From Flavobacterium sp. (GTDB taxonomy: Bacteria > Bacteroidota > Bacteroidia > Flavobacteriales > Flavobacteriaceae), in NCBI GenBank assembly GCA_014377455.1, contig JACMPO010000199.1, forward strand, positions 1 to 33,104: a stretch of 33,104 nt of DNA, given 5' to 3'. The notes beneath the pieces are model-generated. The model was not told where the DNA came from. It ran no database searches and was given only the letters and a program-made list of their open reading frames with translations. The stretch's first letter is position 1, and each line of letters begins with the position of its first letter. The position numbers and the translations under genes are program-made. Below, one piece after another: positions 7,624-17,008 of the stretch.

Positions 7624-10458
7624 TTAATGCGCTTCCAGCCAGTTTTTCCCAATGCCAATTTCAACTTCCAAAGGCACATCCATTATAAAAGCATTTTCCA
7701 TTTCGTATTTTATAAGCGGTTGGATTTTTTTGAGTTCATCAATATGGACATCAAAAACCAATTCGTCATGAACTTGCAACAACATTTTGGATTTCCAGTT
7801 TTCAGAAACTAGTTTTTTGTGAATATTAATCATTGCAATTTTTATGATATCCGCGGCACTTCCTTGAATTGGTGCATTCACTGCGTTTCGTTCAGCACCA
7901 CTTTTTACCATCATGTTTGCCGAATTAATATCTTTTAAATACCTACGTCTTCCTAAAACAGTTTGCACATAGCCGTTTTCTCTTGCAAAATCCACTTGGT
8001 CAGCCATGTATGCTTTCAGTTTTGGATAGGTTGCATAATACGCATCAATCAAATCGGCACTTTCCTTTCGAGACATATTGGTTTGATTGCTTAATCCAAA
8101 AGCTGAAACTCCATATATAATTCCAAAATTTACTGTTTTTGCATTACTTCGCTGTTCTTTTGTGACTTCTTCCAGCGGTACATTAAACACTTTTGCAGCA
8201 GTACTTTTATGAATATCTTCGTTATTTTGAAATGCTTTTATCATATTTTCCTCACCTGATAAAGCGGCAATGATTCTAAGTTCTATTTGTGAATAATCGG
8301 CAGAAAGTAAGGTGTAATTTTCATCTCTAGCAATAAATGCTTTTCGAATTAATCGTCCTTTTTCGGTTCGAATAGGAATATTTTGCAAGTTCGGATTCGT
8401 GGAACTTAATCTTCCTGTTGCGGCAACAGTCTGCATATAATCAGTATGAACACGTCCTGTTTTTTTATCCACTTGGTTTGGAAGTGCGTCGATGTAAGTA
8501 CTTTGTAATTTTACCATTTGACGCCAATCTTGAATATCTTTCACGATAGGATTGTCGTTTGCTAAGTAGGAAAGAATTTCTTCGCCAGTAGCGTATTGAC
8601 CTGTTTTGGTCTTTTTTTGCTTAACACCTCCAATTTTTAATTTATCAAATAGTATTTCGCCAAGTTGTTTAGGAGAAGCCAAATTAAATTTCTCTCCTGC
8701 TGTTTCGTATATTTTTTGTTCCAAAGCATCACTTTCTTTAGCCATTTCAACTGACATTTCTTTTAAAAATGGAACGTCTAGGTTTATCCCTTCCGATTCC
8801 ATGGAAACTAAAACTGGAATTAAGGGAATTTCGATATCTTCAAACAGTTTTTTAGTTTCTGCTTTTTCTAAAATAGGACTGAAAGTTTGTTTTAATTGCA
8901 AAGTAACATCGGCATCTTCAGCGGCATATTCTTTAATTTCTTCTAAAGAAACATCGCGCATCGATTTCTGATTTTTCCCTTTTTTCCCAATCAAATTTTC
9001 AATTGATTTTGGGCTGTATTTTAAATATGTTTCAGATAAAACGTCCATATTATGGCGCATATCTGGATTGATTAAGTAATGCGCGATCATGGTGTCAAAG
9101 AATTTTCCATTCACCTGAATTCCATAACGCGCTAATATTTTTAAATCGAACTTTATGTTTTGTCCTATTTTTTCAATAGATTCATTTTCGAAAAATGATT
9201 TAAATTTATTTGCCAAAAGTTGAGCCTCATCCTGATTTTCAGGAAATGGAACATAAAATGCCTTTCCTTTTTCCCAAGAAAAAGACATTCCTACTAGTTC
9301 TGCATTCAAAGCGTCTATTCCTGTAGTTTCGGTATCAAAACATACAGAACTTTGATTCATCAAGTTTTGAATAAAAAGTTTTATCCCTAAATCACCTTGT
9401 ACAATTTGATAGTTATGACTTGTAGTTTCTAAAGTGGCATAAAAAGCATTGGGTTTTATTTCGCCACTTTCTTCATCAGAAAAACCAAATAAATCAAATT
9501 GTTCGTCATTAGTTTTTTTAGTGGCTGTTTTTTTTGGAATCTCTATGTGACTTTCAGATGTTTCAATTGCTGTTGGATTATATAATTTATCAAATTGCGC
9601 TTTCATTTGTCGGAACTCTAGCTCATTGAACAATTCATCCGTTTTTTCAACATCTGGAGTTGATAATTCGTAATCAGTTTCATTAAATTGAACTGGACAA
9701 TCCAGTAAAATAGTGGCGAGTTTTTTAGACAAAATTCCTTTGTCTTTATTAGCCTCTATTTTGTCTTTTAAAGCTCCTTTTAACTTGTCAGTATTGGCTA
9801 GCAAGTTTTCCATGGTGCCAAATTCTTTCAATAATTTTTTTGCCGTCACTTCGCCCACACCAGGTAAACCAGGAATATTATCAGCGGTATCGCCCATCAT
9901 TCCAAGAAAATCAATAACTTGCTCTGGTCGTTCTATATCAAATCGTTTTAGAACTTCTGGAATTCCCCATATTTCAATGTCATTTCCCATTCGGGCAGGC
10001 TTGTACATAAAAATATTTTCTGAAACTAACTGGGCAAAATCTTTATCTGGAGTAACCATAAAAACCTGAAAGTTCTCTTTTTCAGCTTGTTTAGCAATTG
10101 TTCCAATTAAGTCATCAGCTTCAAAACCAGCTACTTCAATAATGGGAATGTGCATTGCAGTAAGCAATTGTTGAATATAAGGAACAGCAATTTTTATAGC
10201 TTCTGGAGTTTCATCGCGATGGGCTTTGTATTCCTGATACATTTCATAGCGATAGGTACTGCCTTCCTTGTCAAAAGCCACAGCTAGATGGTCTGGCTTT
10301 TCTCGTTTTATAACATCCATTAAGGCATTCATGAATCCCATAATAGCTGATGTATCCATACCTTTTGAGTTGATTCTCGGATTTTTTATAAATGCAAAAT
10401 AGCCTCGAAAAATTAAAGCGTAGGCATCAAGAAGGTACAATCGTTTTTGAGATGACAT
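7624..10458 (-). CDS. polA: DNA polymerase I
   Basis: A 944-residue family A polymerase for Okazaki-fragment processing and repair. The N-terminal 5'-nuclease domain (about 1-295) has AFDKEGSTYR, ADDLIGT, TPDKD and the helix-hairpin-helix DNIPGLPGVGEVTAKK (203-218). A charged linker (about 300-335) leads to the 3'-5' exonuclease domain, which appears active: FDTETTG with D375 and E377. The polymerase domain contains motif A LLSADYSQIELR (D721), motif B RSNAKTVNFGIIYG (780-793) and motif C QVHDELVF (D898, E899). All three activities therefore look intact. The start gives the expected N-terminus LYLLDAYALIFRGY. Confidence 0.98.
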   Translation of the reverse strand: MSSQKRLYLLDAYALIFRGYFAFIKNPRINSKGMDTSAIMGFMNALMDVIKREKPDHLAVAFDKEGSTYRYEMYQEYKAHRDETPEAIKIAVPYIQQLLTAMHIPIIEVAGFEADDLIGTIAKQAEKENFQVFMVTPDKDFAQLVSENIFMYKPARMGNDIEIWGIPEVLKRFDIERPEQVIDFLGMMGDTADNIPGLPGVGEVTAKKLLKEFGTMENLLANTDKLKGALKDKIEANKDKGILSKKLATILLDCPVQFNETDYELSTPDVEKTDELFNELEFRQMKAQFDKLYNPTAIETSESHIEIPKKTATKKTNDEQFDLFGFSDEESGEIKPNAFYATLETTSHNYQIVQGDLGIKLFIQNLMNQSSVCFDTETTGIDALNAELVGMSFSWEKGKAFYVPFPENQDEAQLLANKFKSFFENESIEKIGQNIKFDLKILARYGIQVNGKFFDTMIAHYLINPDMRHNMDVLSETYLKYSPKSIENLIGKKGKNQKSMRDVSLEEIKEYAAEDADVTLQLKQTFSPILEKAETKKLFEDIEIPLIPVLVSMESEGINLDVPFLKEMSVEMAKESDALEQKIYETAGEKFNLASPKQLGEILFDKLKIGGVKQKKTKTGQYATGEEILSYLANDNPIVKDIQDWRQMVKLQSTYIDALPNQVDKKTGRVHTDYMQTVAATGRLSSTNPNLQNIPIRTEKGRLIRKAFIARDENYTLLSADYSQIELRIIAALSGEENMIKAFQNNEDIHKSTAAKVFNVPLEEVTKEQRSNAKTVNFGIIYGVSAFGLSNQTNMSRKESADLIDAYYATYPKLKAYMADQVDFARENGYVQTVLGRRRYLKDINSANMMVKSGAERNAVNAPIQGSAADIIKIAMINIHKKLVSENWKSKMLLQVHDELVFDVHIDELKKIQPLIKYEMENAFIMDVPLEVEIGIGKNWLEAH

Positions 10459-10606
10459 AAATTTGAAATTTGATTATTTCGTAAAAATAGAAAAATCAAA
10501 CAACAATATAGGCAGAATTTTGTGGAGATTTTGAAAATATAAATTGAATATTTCCAAGTTTTTTAGCTAGTTAAAATTTGGTTGTATAATTATAAATCAA
10601 TCATTT

Positions 10607-10969
10607 CTAACTGTGATAAACTCGTGAAGCCATAATTTTTCCATCACGAATATAAAGAACCTCTGCAATTTGCATCGTGGATTGATTTTCCACAATACGA
10701 TCATATTCCATAAAAACTCTGTCAGTATTTGCCGTAAGCGAAGAAACTTTGTATTGCAATGTTGGTAAATTAGTAAAGGCTTCCTTCCACCAATTTTGCA
10801 ATGCTAATTTGCCTTCGATAAAGCCATTAGTTTCAGGATGAGCAACTTTTAATTTTGGACTATAGTGTGATGCCTCATCATCATAAAGCGATAAAAGTTT
10901 GTCTAAATTATGAGAATTAAAAGCCTCAAACCAAGCATGAGCAATGGATAGATTTTTTTCGGAAGTCAT
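10607..10969 (-). CDS. SnoaL-like / NTF2-fold protein
   Basis: A 120-residue protein of the NTF2-like superfamily. The typical N-terminal helix pattern (ARAWFEAFNSHNLDKLLSLY-type: here AHAWFEAFNSHNLDKLL) is followed by the DDEASHYSP loop, a WWKEAF segment and alternating strands ending in RDGKIMASRVYHS. Members of this cone-shaped fold bind or turn over small hydrophobic substrates or are non-catalytic, so no specific role can be assigned. It lies 34 nt downstream of the pseudouridine synthase gene and may be co-transcribed with it. It lacks a signal peptide, so it is probably cytosolic. Confidence 0.8.
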   Translation of the reverse strand: MTSEKNLSIAHAWFEAFNSHNLDKLLSLYDDEASHYSPKLKVAHPETNGFIEGKLALQNWWKEAFTNLPTLQYKVSSLTANTDRVFMEYDRIVENQSTMQIAEVLYIRDGKIMASRVYHS

Positions 10970-11003
10970 GTTATGAAGTAAAAAGAATATTAAAATATAT
11001 TAA

Positions 11004-11870
11004 TTAGCAATTTTTCAGATTGATAATTTCTTGTTCTGTTAAAGGTCTCCAAATTCCTCTTGGAAGATTCTTTTTAGTCAATCCGGCAAATGCAACACGG
11101 TCAATTTTGATTACATTGTATTTAAAACTTTCAAAAATAGCACGAACTACTTTTACGTTTGGAGTTCTAAGTTTAATGCCAATTTCAGTTTTAGCTTCGT
11201 TTTCGATGTAACTAATTTCATCTACAAAAAGGCGGTGACCATCGAGAGTTACGCCAGATTGGATTTTTTCTAAATCTTCGTATTTTAAATTTTTATCTAA
11301 GGTAACTTGGTAAATTTTGTTTGACTTCTGATTTGGTAAACTAAATTTCCGAATCATATCAGTATCGTTAGTAAAAACTAATAATCCAGTAGTATTTTTA
11401 TCCATTCTTCCAATAGGTAACATTGGAGTTTTAGAAGCACCTTTTATTAATTCTAAAACATTACGATGTTCAACTTCTTCTACAGATGTTGTAAAATTTT
11501 TGGGCTTGTTAAGTACAAAATATTCCTTTTTTTCAGGAGTTAAAACAGCACCATCAAAATTTACGACATCACCAGGTTTTACTTTATAACCCATTTCTGT
11601 AACAGGAATTCCGTTTACTTTTACATTACCCGATTGTATGTAAATATCGGCATCACGACGCGAACAAGCTCCTGAATTTGCAATGTATTTGTTTAATCTG
11701 ATATCGTCAGATTTTAATGGTTTTGGTATGTTTGGAGAATCTTTTTTAACTACTGGTTTTCTGTTTTGCGAGCGTTTTGCCATCGCAGGTTTAGATGTTG
11801 CAGGTGCTTTTTTTCGATCGCCACTTGGTTTGCCAGCACCACTGCGTTTATCAGAATTAGAATTGTTCAT
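11004..11870 (-). CDS. rRNA pseudouridine synthase, RsuA/RluB/RluF family
   Basis: A 288-residue enzyme that isomerises specific uridines in ribosomal RNA. Residues 1-55 are a Lys/Ser/Pro-rich basic extension (KRSGAGKPSGDRKK...), common in Bacteroidota members and probably RNA-binding. An S4 domain follows (about 58-105: LNKYIANSGACSRRDAD). The catalytic domain carries FVLNKPKNFTTSV and GRMDKNTTGLLVF, with D157 as the catalytic aspartate, and ends in PRGIWRPLTEQE. It is closest to the RluB/RluF type, but the target site cannot be told from sequence. A -7 element at 11887-11894 suggests its own promoter despite lying 63 nt after murI. Confidence 0.93.
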   Translation of the reverse strand: MNNSNSDKRSGAGKPSGDRKKAPATSKPAMAKRSQNRKPVVKKDSPNIPKPLKSDDIRLNKYIANSGACSRRDADIYIQSGNVKVNGIPVTEMGYKVKPGDVVNFDGAVLTPEKKEYFVLNKPKNFTTSVEEVEHRNVLELIKGASKTPMLPIGRMDKNTTGLLVFTNDTDMIRKFSLPNQKSNKIYQVTLDKNLKYEDLEKIQSGVTLDGHRLFVDEISYIENEAKTEIGIKLRTPNVKVVRAIFESFKYNVIKIDRVAFAGLTKKNLPRGIWRPLTEQEIINLKNC

Positions 11871-11886
11871 TACTTCAAATTTTTTG

Positions 11887-11894
11887 CAAAGATA
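11887..11894 (-). promoter_or_regulatory. -7 element of the pseudouridine synthase gene
   Basis: The minus strand reads TATCTTTG, an exact TAnnTTTG match 16 nt before the start codon. The -33 region is weak, with TTA at 11920-11918. Confidence 0.45.
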
Positions 11895-11933
11895 ATGAAT
11901 TGAAATTTGACATAAATTAAGTTTAGTTTTCTA

Positions 11934-12713
11934 CTAAAAATTTCGGAAATGAACCTCAAATTTTTCATTTAGAATATCTGATAGCACTTTCGGATTTGAA
12001 TTCGAATAGAAAATGACGTTTCCGATGCTAGATTTTGCATTAAAACCTATATTATTTGCAAGTAAAGTTTTTGTCTGTTTGGCAACTGCTTCGCCCGAAT
12101 CGATTATTTGAATATGAGAAGGTAATATTTTTTTTATCTGCGGAATCAAATATGGATAATGACTGCAACCCAAAACCAAATAGTCAATATTTGCTTCTAT
12201 CATTGGTGTGAGATATTTTTGAAGAAGCACATTCATTTCATTAGATTCACTTTTGCCACTTTCAATAAGTTCTACCAAACCATAGCCTATTTGTTCTAAG
12301 ATTACAATATCCTGGAATTTTTCAACATTTTTATAAAAAAGTTCACTGTTTAATGTCCCTTTAGTCGCTAAAATACCAATTTTTTGAGTTTTAGAATGCA
12401 GCGCAGCAGGTTTTATGGCAGGTTCAATTCCTACAAATGGTACTTTGTATTTAGCACGAAGTTCCTTTATGGCATTTGTAGTTGCTGTATTGCAAGCAAC
12501 AACAATCAATTTACAATTTAATTCGAGAAGCAATTCGGTGTTTTTTGAACTTAAATAAATGATTTCTTCTCTAGTTTTTTCGCCATAAGGTGCATTTTTA
12601 CTATCGGCAAGATAAATATAATCTTCGTTGGGAAGCAAATGGTAAATTTCATTCCAAATAGAAGTGCCACCAACACCTGAATCAAAAAGACCAATAGGAT
12701 TTGAATTTGTCAT
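11934..12713 (-). CDS. murI: Glutamate racemase
   Basis: A 259-residue cofactor-independent racemase that supplies D-glutamate for peptidoglycan. The two catalytic cysteines are visible: C74 in VVACNTATTNA and C183 in LGCSHYPYL, each in its conserved context, and H185 follows the second. The N-terminal IGLFDSGVGGTS, with D11 and S12 at the active site, and NAPYGEKT are also conserved. Length is normal. The start codon lies only 5 nt after a consensus -7 element, so the mRNA may be leaderless or nearly so. It is the first gene after the terminator of the M1 peptidase gene. Confidence 0.96.
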   Translation of the reverse strand: MTNSNPIGLFDSGVGGTSIWNEIYHLLPNEDYIYLADSKNAPYGEKTREEIIYLSSKNTELLLELNCKLIVVACNTATTNAIKELRAKYKVPFVGIEPAIKPAALHSKTQKIGILATKGTLNSELFYKNVEKFQDIVILEQIGYGLVELIESGKSESNEMNVLLQKYLTPMIEANIDYLVLGCSHYPYLIPQIKKILPSHIQIIDSGEAVAKQTKTLLANNIGFNAKSSIGNVIFYSNSNPKVLSDILNEKFEVHFRNF

Positions 12714-12717
12714 GTAT

Positions 12718-12725
12718 CAAATATA
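12718..12725 (-). promoter_or_regulatory. -7 element immediately before murI
   Basis: The minus strand reads TATATTTG, an exact TAnnTTTG match. It begins only three bases downstream of the terminator stem of the upstream gene, and transcription would start at or next to the murI ATG (12713). Confidence 0.45.
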
Positions 12726-12758
12726 AAAAAAACTGCCCAAATTTTAATGAGCAGTTTT
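12724..12758 (-). terminator. Terminator of the M1 peptidase gene
   Basis: On the minus strand GAAAACTGC pairs with GCAGTTTT across a 14-nt loop (arms 12751-12758 and 12729-12736), followed by a run of T. It lies 23 nt past the stop of the peptidase gene. Confidence 0.8.
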
Positions 12759-12780
12759 CAATGTTTATTTTGTTAATACT

Positions 12781-14655
12781 TTATTTTACTTCAAAGCTGT
12801 TGTTTTCTGGCTTTACATCTGCCATTAATTTGCTTGGGTCGATTGTAATTTTTTTAATAGATGATTTTGGTTTATTGATTTCAAAAAAATAATTTGGATT
12901 TCCCCAAGTCCAGTCTTGTAACGTTGTTCGATTAATTTCTGGAGTTGGATTTTGTTTTTCAAAACTCATTAATCGTAATGGGATGTAAAAACTTTCTTTA
13001 GTTCCATCGGTATATTCCACTAAAAGGTCAATAGGCATTGGCATTCTGCCGATTCTTTCTAATGAAATTCCAGTTTTTGAAATTCCATCTGTTGCACTTT
13101 CAACATTTTTAATGCCGTAATCAATGGTATTTAAAGTCAAAGTCCAATCTGTTAAATACCAATCTAAATTTGCTCCTGAAACGCGTTCGGCTGTTCTTTT
13201 AATATCGTTTGGAGTTGGATGTTTAAACTTGAAATCTGAAAAATATTTTTTTATTGTTTTCATTAAATTTTCTTTTCCAATAATATATTCTAATTGGGTT
13301 AAAAAAAGTTCTCCTTTGCTATAAGATGCTATGCTGTAACTTCTGTTTTCGTCGTAACGATCAGCATGTGTAGATAGCGGTTGTTCTTTCCCTGAATTAG
13401 CTAAATTTACATAACTTTTATAAGCTCCATCAAAAGGATTATCGACTTTTTTAGTAGCAATTTCATTGGTTCCTAAATCTTCAATAAACGAGGTAAAACC
13501 TTCGTCCATCCATGGATGTTTACTTTCGTTAGTAGCTAAAACATGCTGAAACCACGAATGTCCCATTTCATGAGCTATTACTCCAACCAATCCCTCGTAA
13601 GTTCCTTCGCCCAAAATTAAAGTACACATGGCATATTCCATTCCACCATCGCCACCTTGAATTATAGAATATTGATTGTAAGGATATTTGCCTACAATTT
13701 GATTGTAATATTCCATCAATTTTACGGTTTGCGGTGCAGCTTTTCCCCAGTTTTCTATAATTTTAGGATTGTTTTTATAAATAAAATGTAGCGTTGTTCC
13801 AAAAGTAGTTTTCACCACATCGTGAAGATAATTTTTATCGGCAGCCCAAGTAAAGTCATGAACATTTGGCGCAATAAAATGCCACGAAAGCGTTTTTTGT
13901 ATATCTGGAATTTTTACTTCGATGCCTTTTTCTTGATAATTAAATCCTATATTGTTTGGGTTTTGTAAATAACCACTCCCGCCTAAAAGATAATTTTTAT
14001 CGATCGTAATGGTAACATCAAAACTTCCCCAAACGCCATGAAATTCTCGTGAAATATATGGATCAGCATGCCAACCTTCAAAGTCAAACTCGGCAATTTT
14101 TGGATACCATTGACTCATCGACAACTCAACTCCTTCTTTATTGTTTCTGCCAGATCGTCTTATTTGGAGAGGAACTTGTCCAGTAAAATCCAGCGTTAGC
14201 GTAGTCGATTTTCCAGGTAAAATGGGTTTTGCTAATGTGACTTCTAAAATTGTTTCGACTTCTTTAAAAACAGCAATTTTTCCATCTTGTTCCAAATTTG
14301 AAATGTGTAAAAAACCTATTTCGCTTGGCGATAACTTTGAGATTCTACTTTCTTTAACTTCCTTATCGCCAACTTTAACTTTAGTTACCATTCTACCATC
14401 TGGATCTTTAATGTTTTGAAGTCGAATATCCATTTCACTTCCAGGCTGAAACGCATTGTTATACAGATGATAGAAAACTCTCTTCAAAGTATCTTGCGAA
14501 TTATTGGTGTAAATTAATTCTTGTTTCCCTGTGTATTGATATGTTTTTACATCCATAGCAACCACCATTTTATAAGCTACTTTTTGTTGCCAATAATTAG
14601 ATTGCTGTGCAAATGAAATAGAAGAGAGAAGAAGTATTACAATTATTTTTTTCAT
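12781..14655 (-). CDS. Secreted M1-family metallopeptidase
   Basis: A 624-residue zinc peptidase of the aminopeptidase N-like M1 family. Residues 1-17 form a signal peptide (MKKIIVILLLSSISFAQ). An N-terminal beta domain precedes the catalytic domain, with the substrate-binding GGMEY at 337-341 in place of the usual GAMEN, and the zinc site HEMGH at 362-366 with the third ligand E385 (WMDEGF). The YSKGELFLTQLEY segment supplies the conserved catalytic tyrosine region. The C-terminal ARM-repeat domain of eukaryotic-size M1 enzymes is absent, as in many Bacteroidota members. It is probably periplasmic or membrane-associated. It lies 22 nt after the ABC ATPase gene, and an operon is likely. Confidence 0.93.
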   Translation of the reverse strand: MKKIIVILLLSSISFAQQSNYWQQKVAYKMVVAMDVKTYQYTGKQELIYTNNSQDTLKRVFYHLYNNAFQPGSEMDIRLQNIKDPDGRMVTKVKVGDKEVKESRISKLSPSEIGFLHISNLEQDGKIAVFKEVETILEVTLAKPILPGKSTTLTLDFTGQVPLQIRRSGRNNKEGVELSMSQWYPKIAEFDFEGWHADPYISREFHGVWGSFDVTITIDKNYLLGGSGYLQNPNNIGFNYQEKGIEVKIPDIQKTLSWHFIAPNVHDFTWAADKNYLHDVVKTTFGTTLHFIYKNNPKIIENWGKAAPQTVKLMEYYNQIVGKYPYNQYSIIQGGDGGMEYAMCTLILGEGTYEGLVGVIAHEMGHSWFQHVLATNESKHPWMDEGFTSFIEDLGTNEIATKKVDNPFDGAYKSYVNLANSGKEQPLSTHADRYDENRSYSIASYSKGELFLTQLEYIIGKENLMKTIKKYFSDFKFKHPTPNDIKRTAERVSGANLDWYLTDWTLTLNTIDYGIKNVESATDGISKTGISLERIGRMPMPIDLLVEYTDGTKESFYIPLRLMSFEKQNPTPEINRTTLQDWTWGNPNYFFEINKPKSSIKKITIDPSKLMADVKPENNSFEVK

Positions 14656-14677
14656 TATTTTTTATAAATTAAGTACA

Positions 14678-15376
14678 TTATACTGCAAAATAGGCTTCAA
14701 GTTCTTGTAATGTTTCGTCTGAGGTTATTATATCTTTTACAATTTCCCCCTTATTTAATGCTACAATTCGGTTGCAAACTTCAACGGTATGTTGCAAATC
14801 GTGACTGGAAACCAAGACAGTCACATTGGGATTATCAGCAAGTTCTTTAATTATTTTTTTTAATCTACTTACCGTTGTTGGATCTAAATTTGCAAATGGC
14901 TCGTCTAAAATAATTACCTCAGGATTTCCTATTAAAGTGGCAATGATACCAACTTTTTTCATATTTCCTTTAGATAAATCCCTTAAATATTTTTTACTAT
15001 TTAATATCTCTCCATTAAAAAAATCGTTATATTTTTTTAACAAAGCGTCTACATCTGCTTTATTTTGATTGCGTAAATCCCCAATGAAATAGAAATATTC
15101 CTCTGCTGTTAAGTATCCGATAAGAAAACTTTCGTCAATAAATGCGGCAGTATATGGTTTCCAAGCTTCGCTGGTATTTACTTGAATTTTGTCATTAATA
15201 ACTGTTCCAGATGTAGGCTGAATTAAATCTAAAAGCAAACTAAAAAATGTGGTTTTTCCAGCTCCATTATTTCCAACCAAGCCAAAACTTTGCCCTTTAG
15301 GAATTTCTAAGTGAGGAATATTTAAAACTGTTATTCCGTTGTTATAGGTTTTAGAAAGTGAGTTTATTTGTATCAT
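14678..15376 (-). CDS. ABC transporter ATP-binding protein
   Basis: A 232-residue single-domain ABC ATPase. Walker A is GNNGAGKTT (35-43), the signature is LSKGN (134-138, with K replacing the usual G of LSGGQ-type sequences, as in many ABC-2 exporter ATPases), Walker B is VIILDEP (154-160), the D-loop is ANLD, and the switch histidine is H182 (SSHDL). The gene follows the DUF5687 membrane protein by 38 nt, and the pair most likely forms an ABC-2-type exporter. The substrate is unknown. An M1 peptidase follows in the same direction. Confidence 0.93.
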   Translation of the reverse strand: MIQINSLSKTYNNGITVLNIPHLEIPKGQSFGLVGNNGAGKTTFFSLLLDLIQPTSGTVINDKIQVNTSEAWKPYTAAFIDESFLIGYLTAEEYFYFIGDLRNQNKADVDALLKKYNDFFNGEILNSKKYLRDLSKGNMKKVGIIATLIGNPEVIILDEPFANLDPTTVSRLKKIIKELADNPNVTVLVSSHDLQHTVEVCNRIVALNKGEIVKDIITSDETLQELEAYFAV

Positions 15377-15414
15377 TTTTATAATATTTAGAGTTGTAAA
15401 TGAGTTTGAAAAAT

Positions 15415-16884
15415 TTAATTTTTTTGTTTGTATGCTGCAATTGTGGCATATTTTTCTTTTTTGTAAATATTTTCAATAATCGAAAACATTTTATCTCTAA
15501 ATGCAAATCCTAAAACTCCTGCAATAGCTACAAAAAGGCATCCAATGTTAGGATTAAAAATAAAATATCCTAACGCATAAAGTGCCATGGGAACTAGAAA
15601 TTTAGGAATCGAAATAAGCATTGTTTTGATATTAAAAGCTTGTCTGTCGCCAAATGCTCCTTTTGCTTGCGATAAATCTATAGGAGTTTTAACAAAAGCT
15701 CCACCGAGCAAAACAAGATGCGAATTGACGCCAATATTATAAATTGCACCTACGACAATTAAAAGGTAAATGTGCCAACCGTAATAAAGATAAAATGATG
15801 CTAAAACTGTGGAAATTACTGTCGCTATGACCATTAACCACCATTTTGAACTCAAATAATCTTTGTATCGAATGTTTTGACTCATCATTAATTGGAAATA
15901 AGCACTATCCCAACTGGGTACAAATTGTCCAAAGGTGAATAGAAATCCGCCCGAAACAAAGATGCCAGCAAAAACATGCATTGCTGGATTATTATATACT
16001 TTAATGGAGTTTGAAAAAAACAACAATCCATAAAAAGTGAAAAATAAACTTATAAATAGAGTACCTCGAGAACGTTTATTGCGTTTTAAAAGTTTAATGT
16101 CATTTTTTAAAAAGGTTCCTAAAGTTCCAAATTTGTCTAAAAAAGCAAAACTTTCAGTTTTAGCAACTTCATATTTTTTTGCTAATCCTTCGTCCAGATT
16201 TAAATTATTTTTGAAATAATTAAAAGCAAAATAATATAAGATAATGAGTGTAAAAATTGGAATTAAAAAATAATAACCAGTATGAAACAAGCCATCAAAA
16301 AACTTAGAAGTATACATTGTAACATCAAAATAATGGTAGTACTGCGCAATTCCTAAGACTAAAACAAGGGCAACAATTGGGTAAAAAAAGCTGTCTTTGT
16401 TGTTTATCAAGACATTTATAAAGTTGTTGCAATAAATTAAAGTAAATATTCCAAGATGCCAAAAAAGCACATTTGATACTGGAAAACCTTTAATTAAAAG
16501 TGTAATTGTAAAGGGAATGAAAAAAAACGCATGTGACCAATTAAAAAATGATAAAGCCGTTTTGCCTAAGGTGAAATTTACAATGGTATTTCTGTTTATT
16601 GGTAATGTAAGCAATGGTTTGATGTTTATTACAGGCATTTTTTGAAGAAAATATCGAATGACTAAATCAACAACAAAGTAGTAAATCAAAAATTTATTGA
16701 CAGTTGCTACAGGTTCTAAATTATATTCTTTAAGAATGGGATAAATTCCAAATCCGAGCAATAAAAATACCGCAATAAAATAGAGCGCACATAATCCCAT
16801 AACGATCTTCATAACAACATTTGTCGCAAATGATGCCGAGCGAATGAAAGATTTCCATTCCAGATTTATAAAATGTTTGAACAT
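15415..16884 (-). CDS. DUF5687 family ABC-2-like permease
   Basis: A 489-residue integral membrane protein with roughly ten to twelve hydrophobic segments. The N-terminal amphipathic stretch FKHFINLEWKSFIRS, followed by paired transmembrane helices, and a central cytosolic segment rich in K/R (DIKLLKRNKRSRG), match the DUF5687 family as I know it. The gene directly precedes an ABC ATPase, so this is the likely membrane partner of a bacterial exporter. It is the first gene of the run with the ATPase and M1 peptidase. The transported substrate cannot be inferred. It diverges from the ferredoxin reductase gene. Confidence 0.85.
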   Translation of the reverse strand: MFKHFINLEWKSFIRSASFATNVVMKIVMGLCALYFIAVFLLLGFGIYPILKEYNLEPVATVNKFLIYYFVVDLVIRYFLQKMPVINIKPLLTLPINRNTIVNFTLGKTALSFFNWSHAFFFIPFTITLLIKGFPVSNVLFWHLGIFTLIYCNNFINVLINNKDSFFYPIVALVLVLGIAQYYHYFDVTMYTSKFFDGLFHTGYYFLIPIFTLIILYYFAFNYFKNNLNLDEGLAKKYEVAKTESFAFLDKFGTLGTFLKNDIKLLKRNKRSRGTLFISLFFTFYGLLFFSNSIKVYNNPAMHVFAGIFVSGGFLFTFGQFVPSWDSAYFQLMMSQNIRYKDYLSSKWWLMVIATVISTVLASFYLYYGWHIYLLIVVGAIYNIGVNSHLVLLGGAFVKTPIDLSQAKGAFGDRQAFNIKTMLISIPKFLVPMALYALGYFIFNPNIGCLFVAIAGVLGFAFRDKMFSIIENIYKKEKYATIAAYKQKN

Positions 16885-16981
16885 ACTGGTTTTGTTTTTT
16901 GGTTTACAAATTAGTTTCTAAATGTATTAAAATGTTACAATAATTTGAAATGAATCGCAAGAATAATAAATTGAATTTTTG

Positions 16982-16989
16982 TATTTTTG
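16982..16989 (+). promoter_or_regulatory. -7 element of the ferredoxin reductase gene
   Basis: TATTTTTG matches TAnnTTTG, 19 nt before the ATG at 17009. An in-frame TTG at 16979 directly precedes it, so the longer reading frame beginning there is not the real start. Confidence 0.45.
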
Positions 16990-17008
16990 CAAAAAAAAAA
17001 ATAGCGCA

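Noticed and set aside
8606..8971. Open frames opposite polA (such as plus 8606-8971 and 9713-10069)
   Set aside because: They lie antisense within a well-conserved polA gene and have no recognisable family features.
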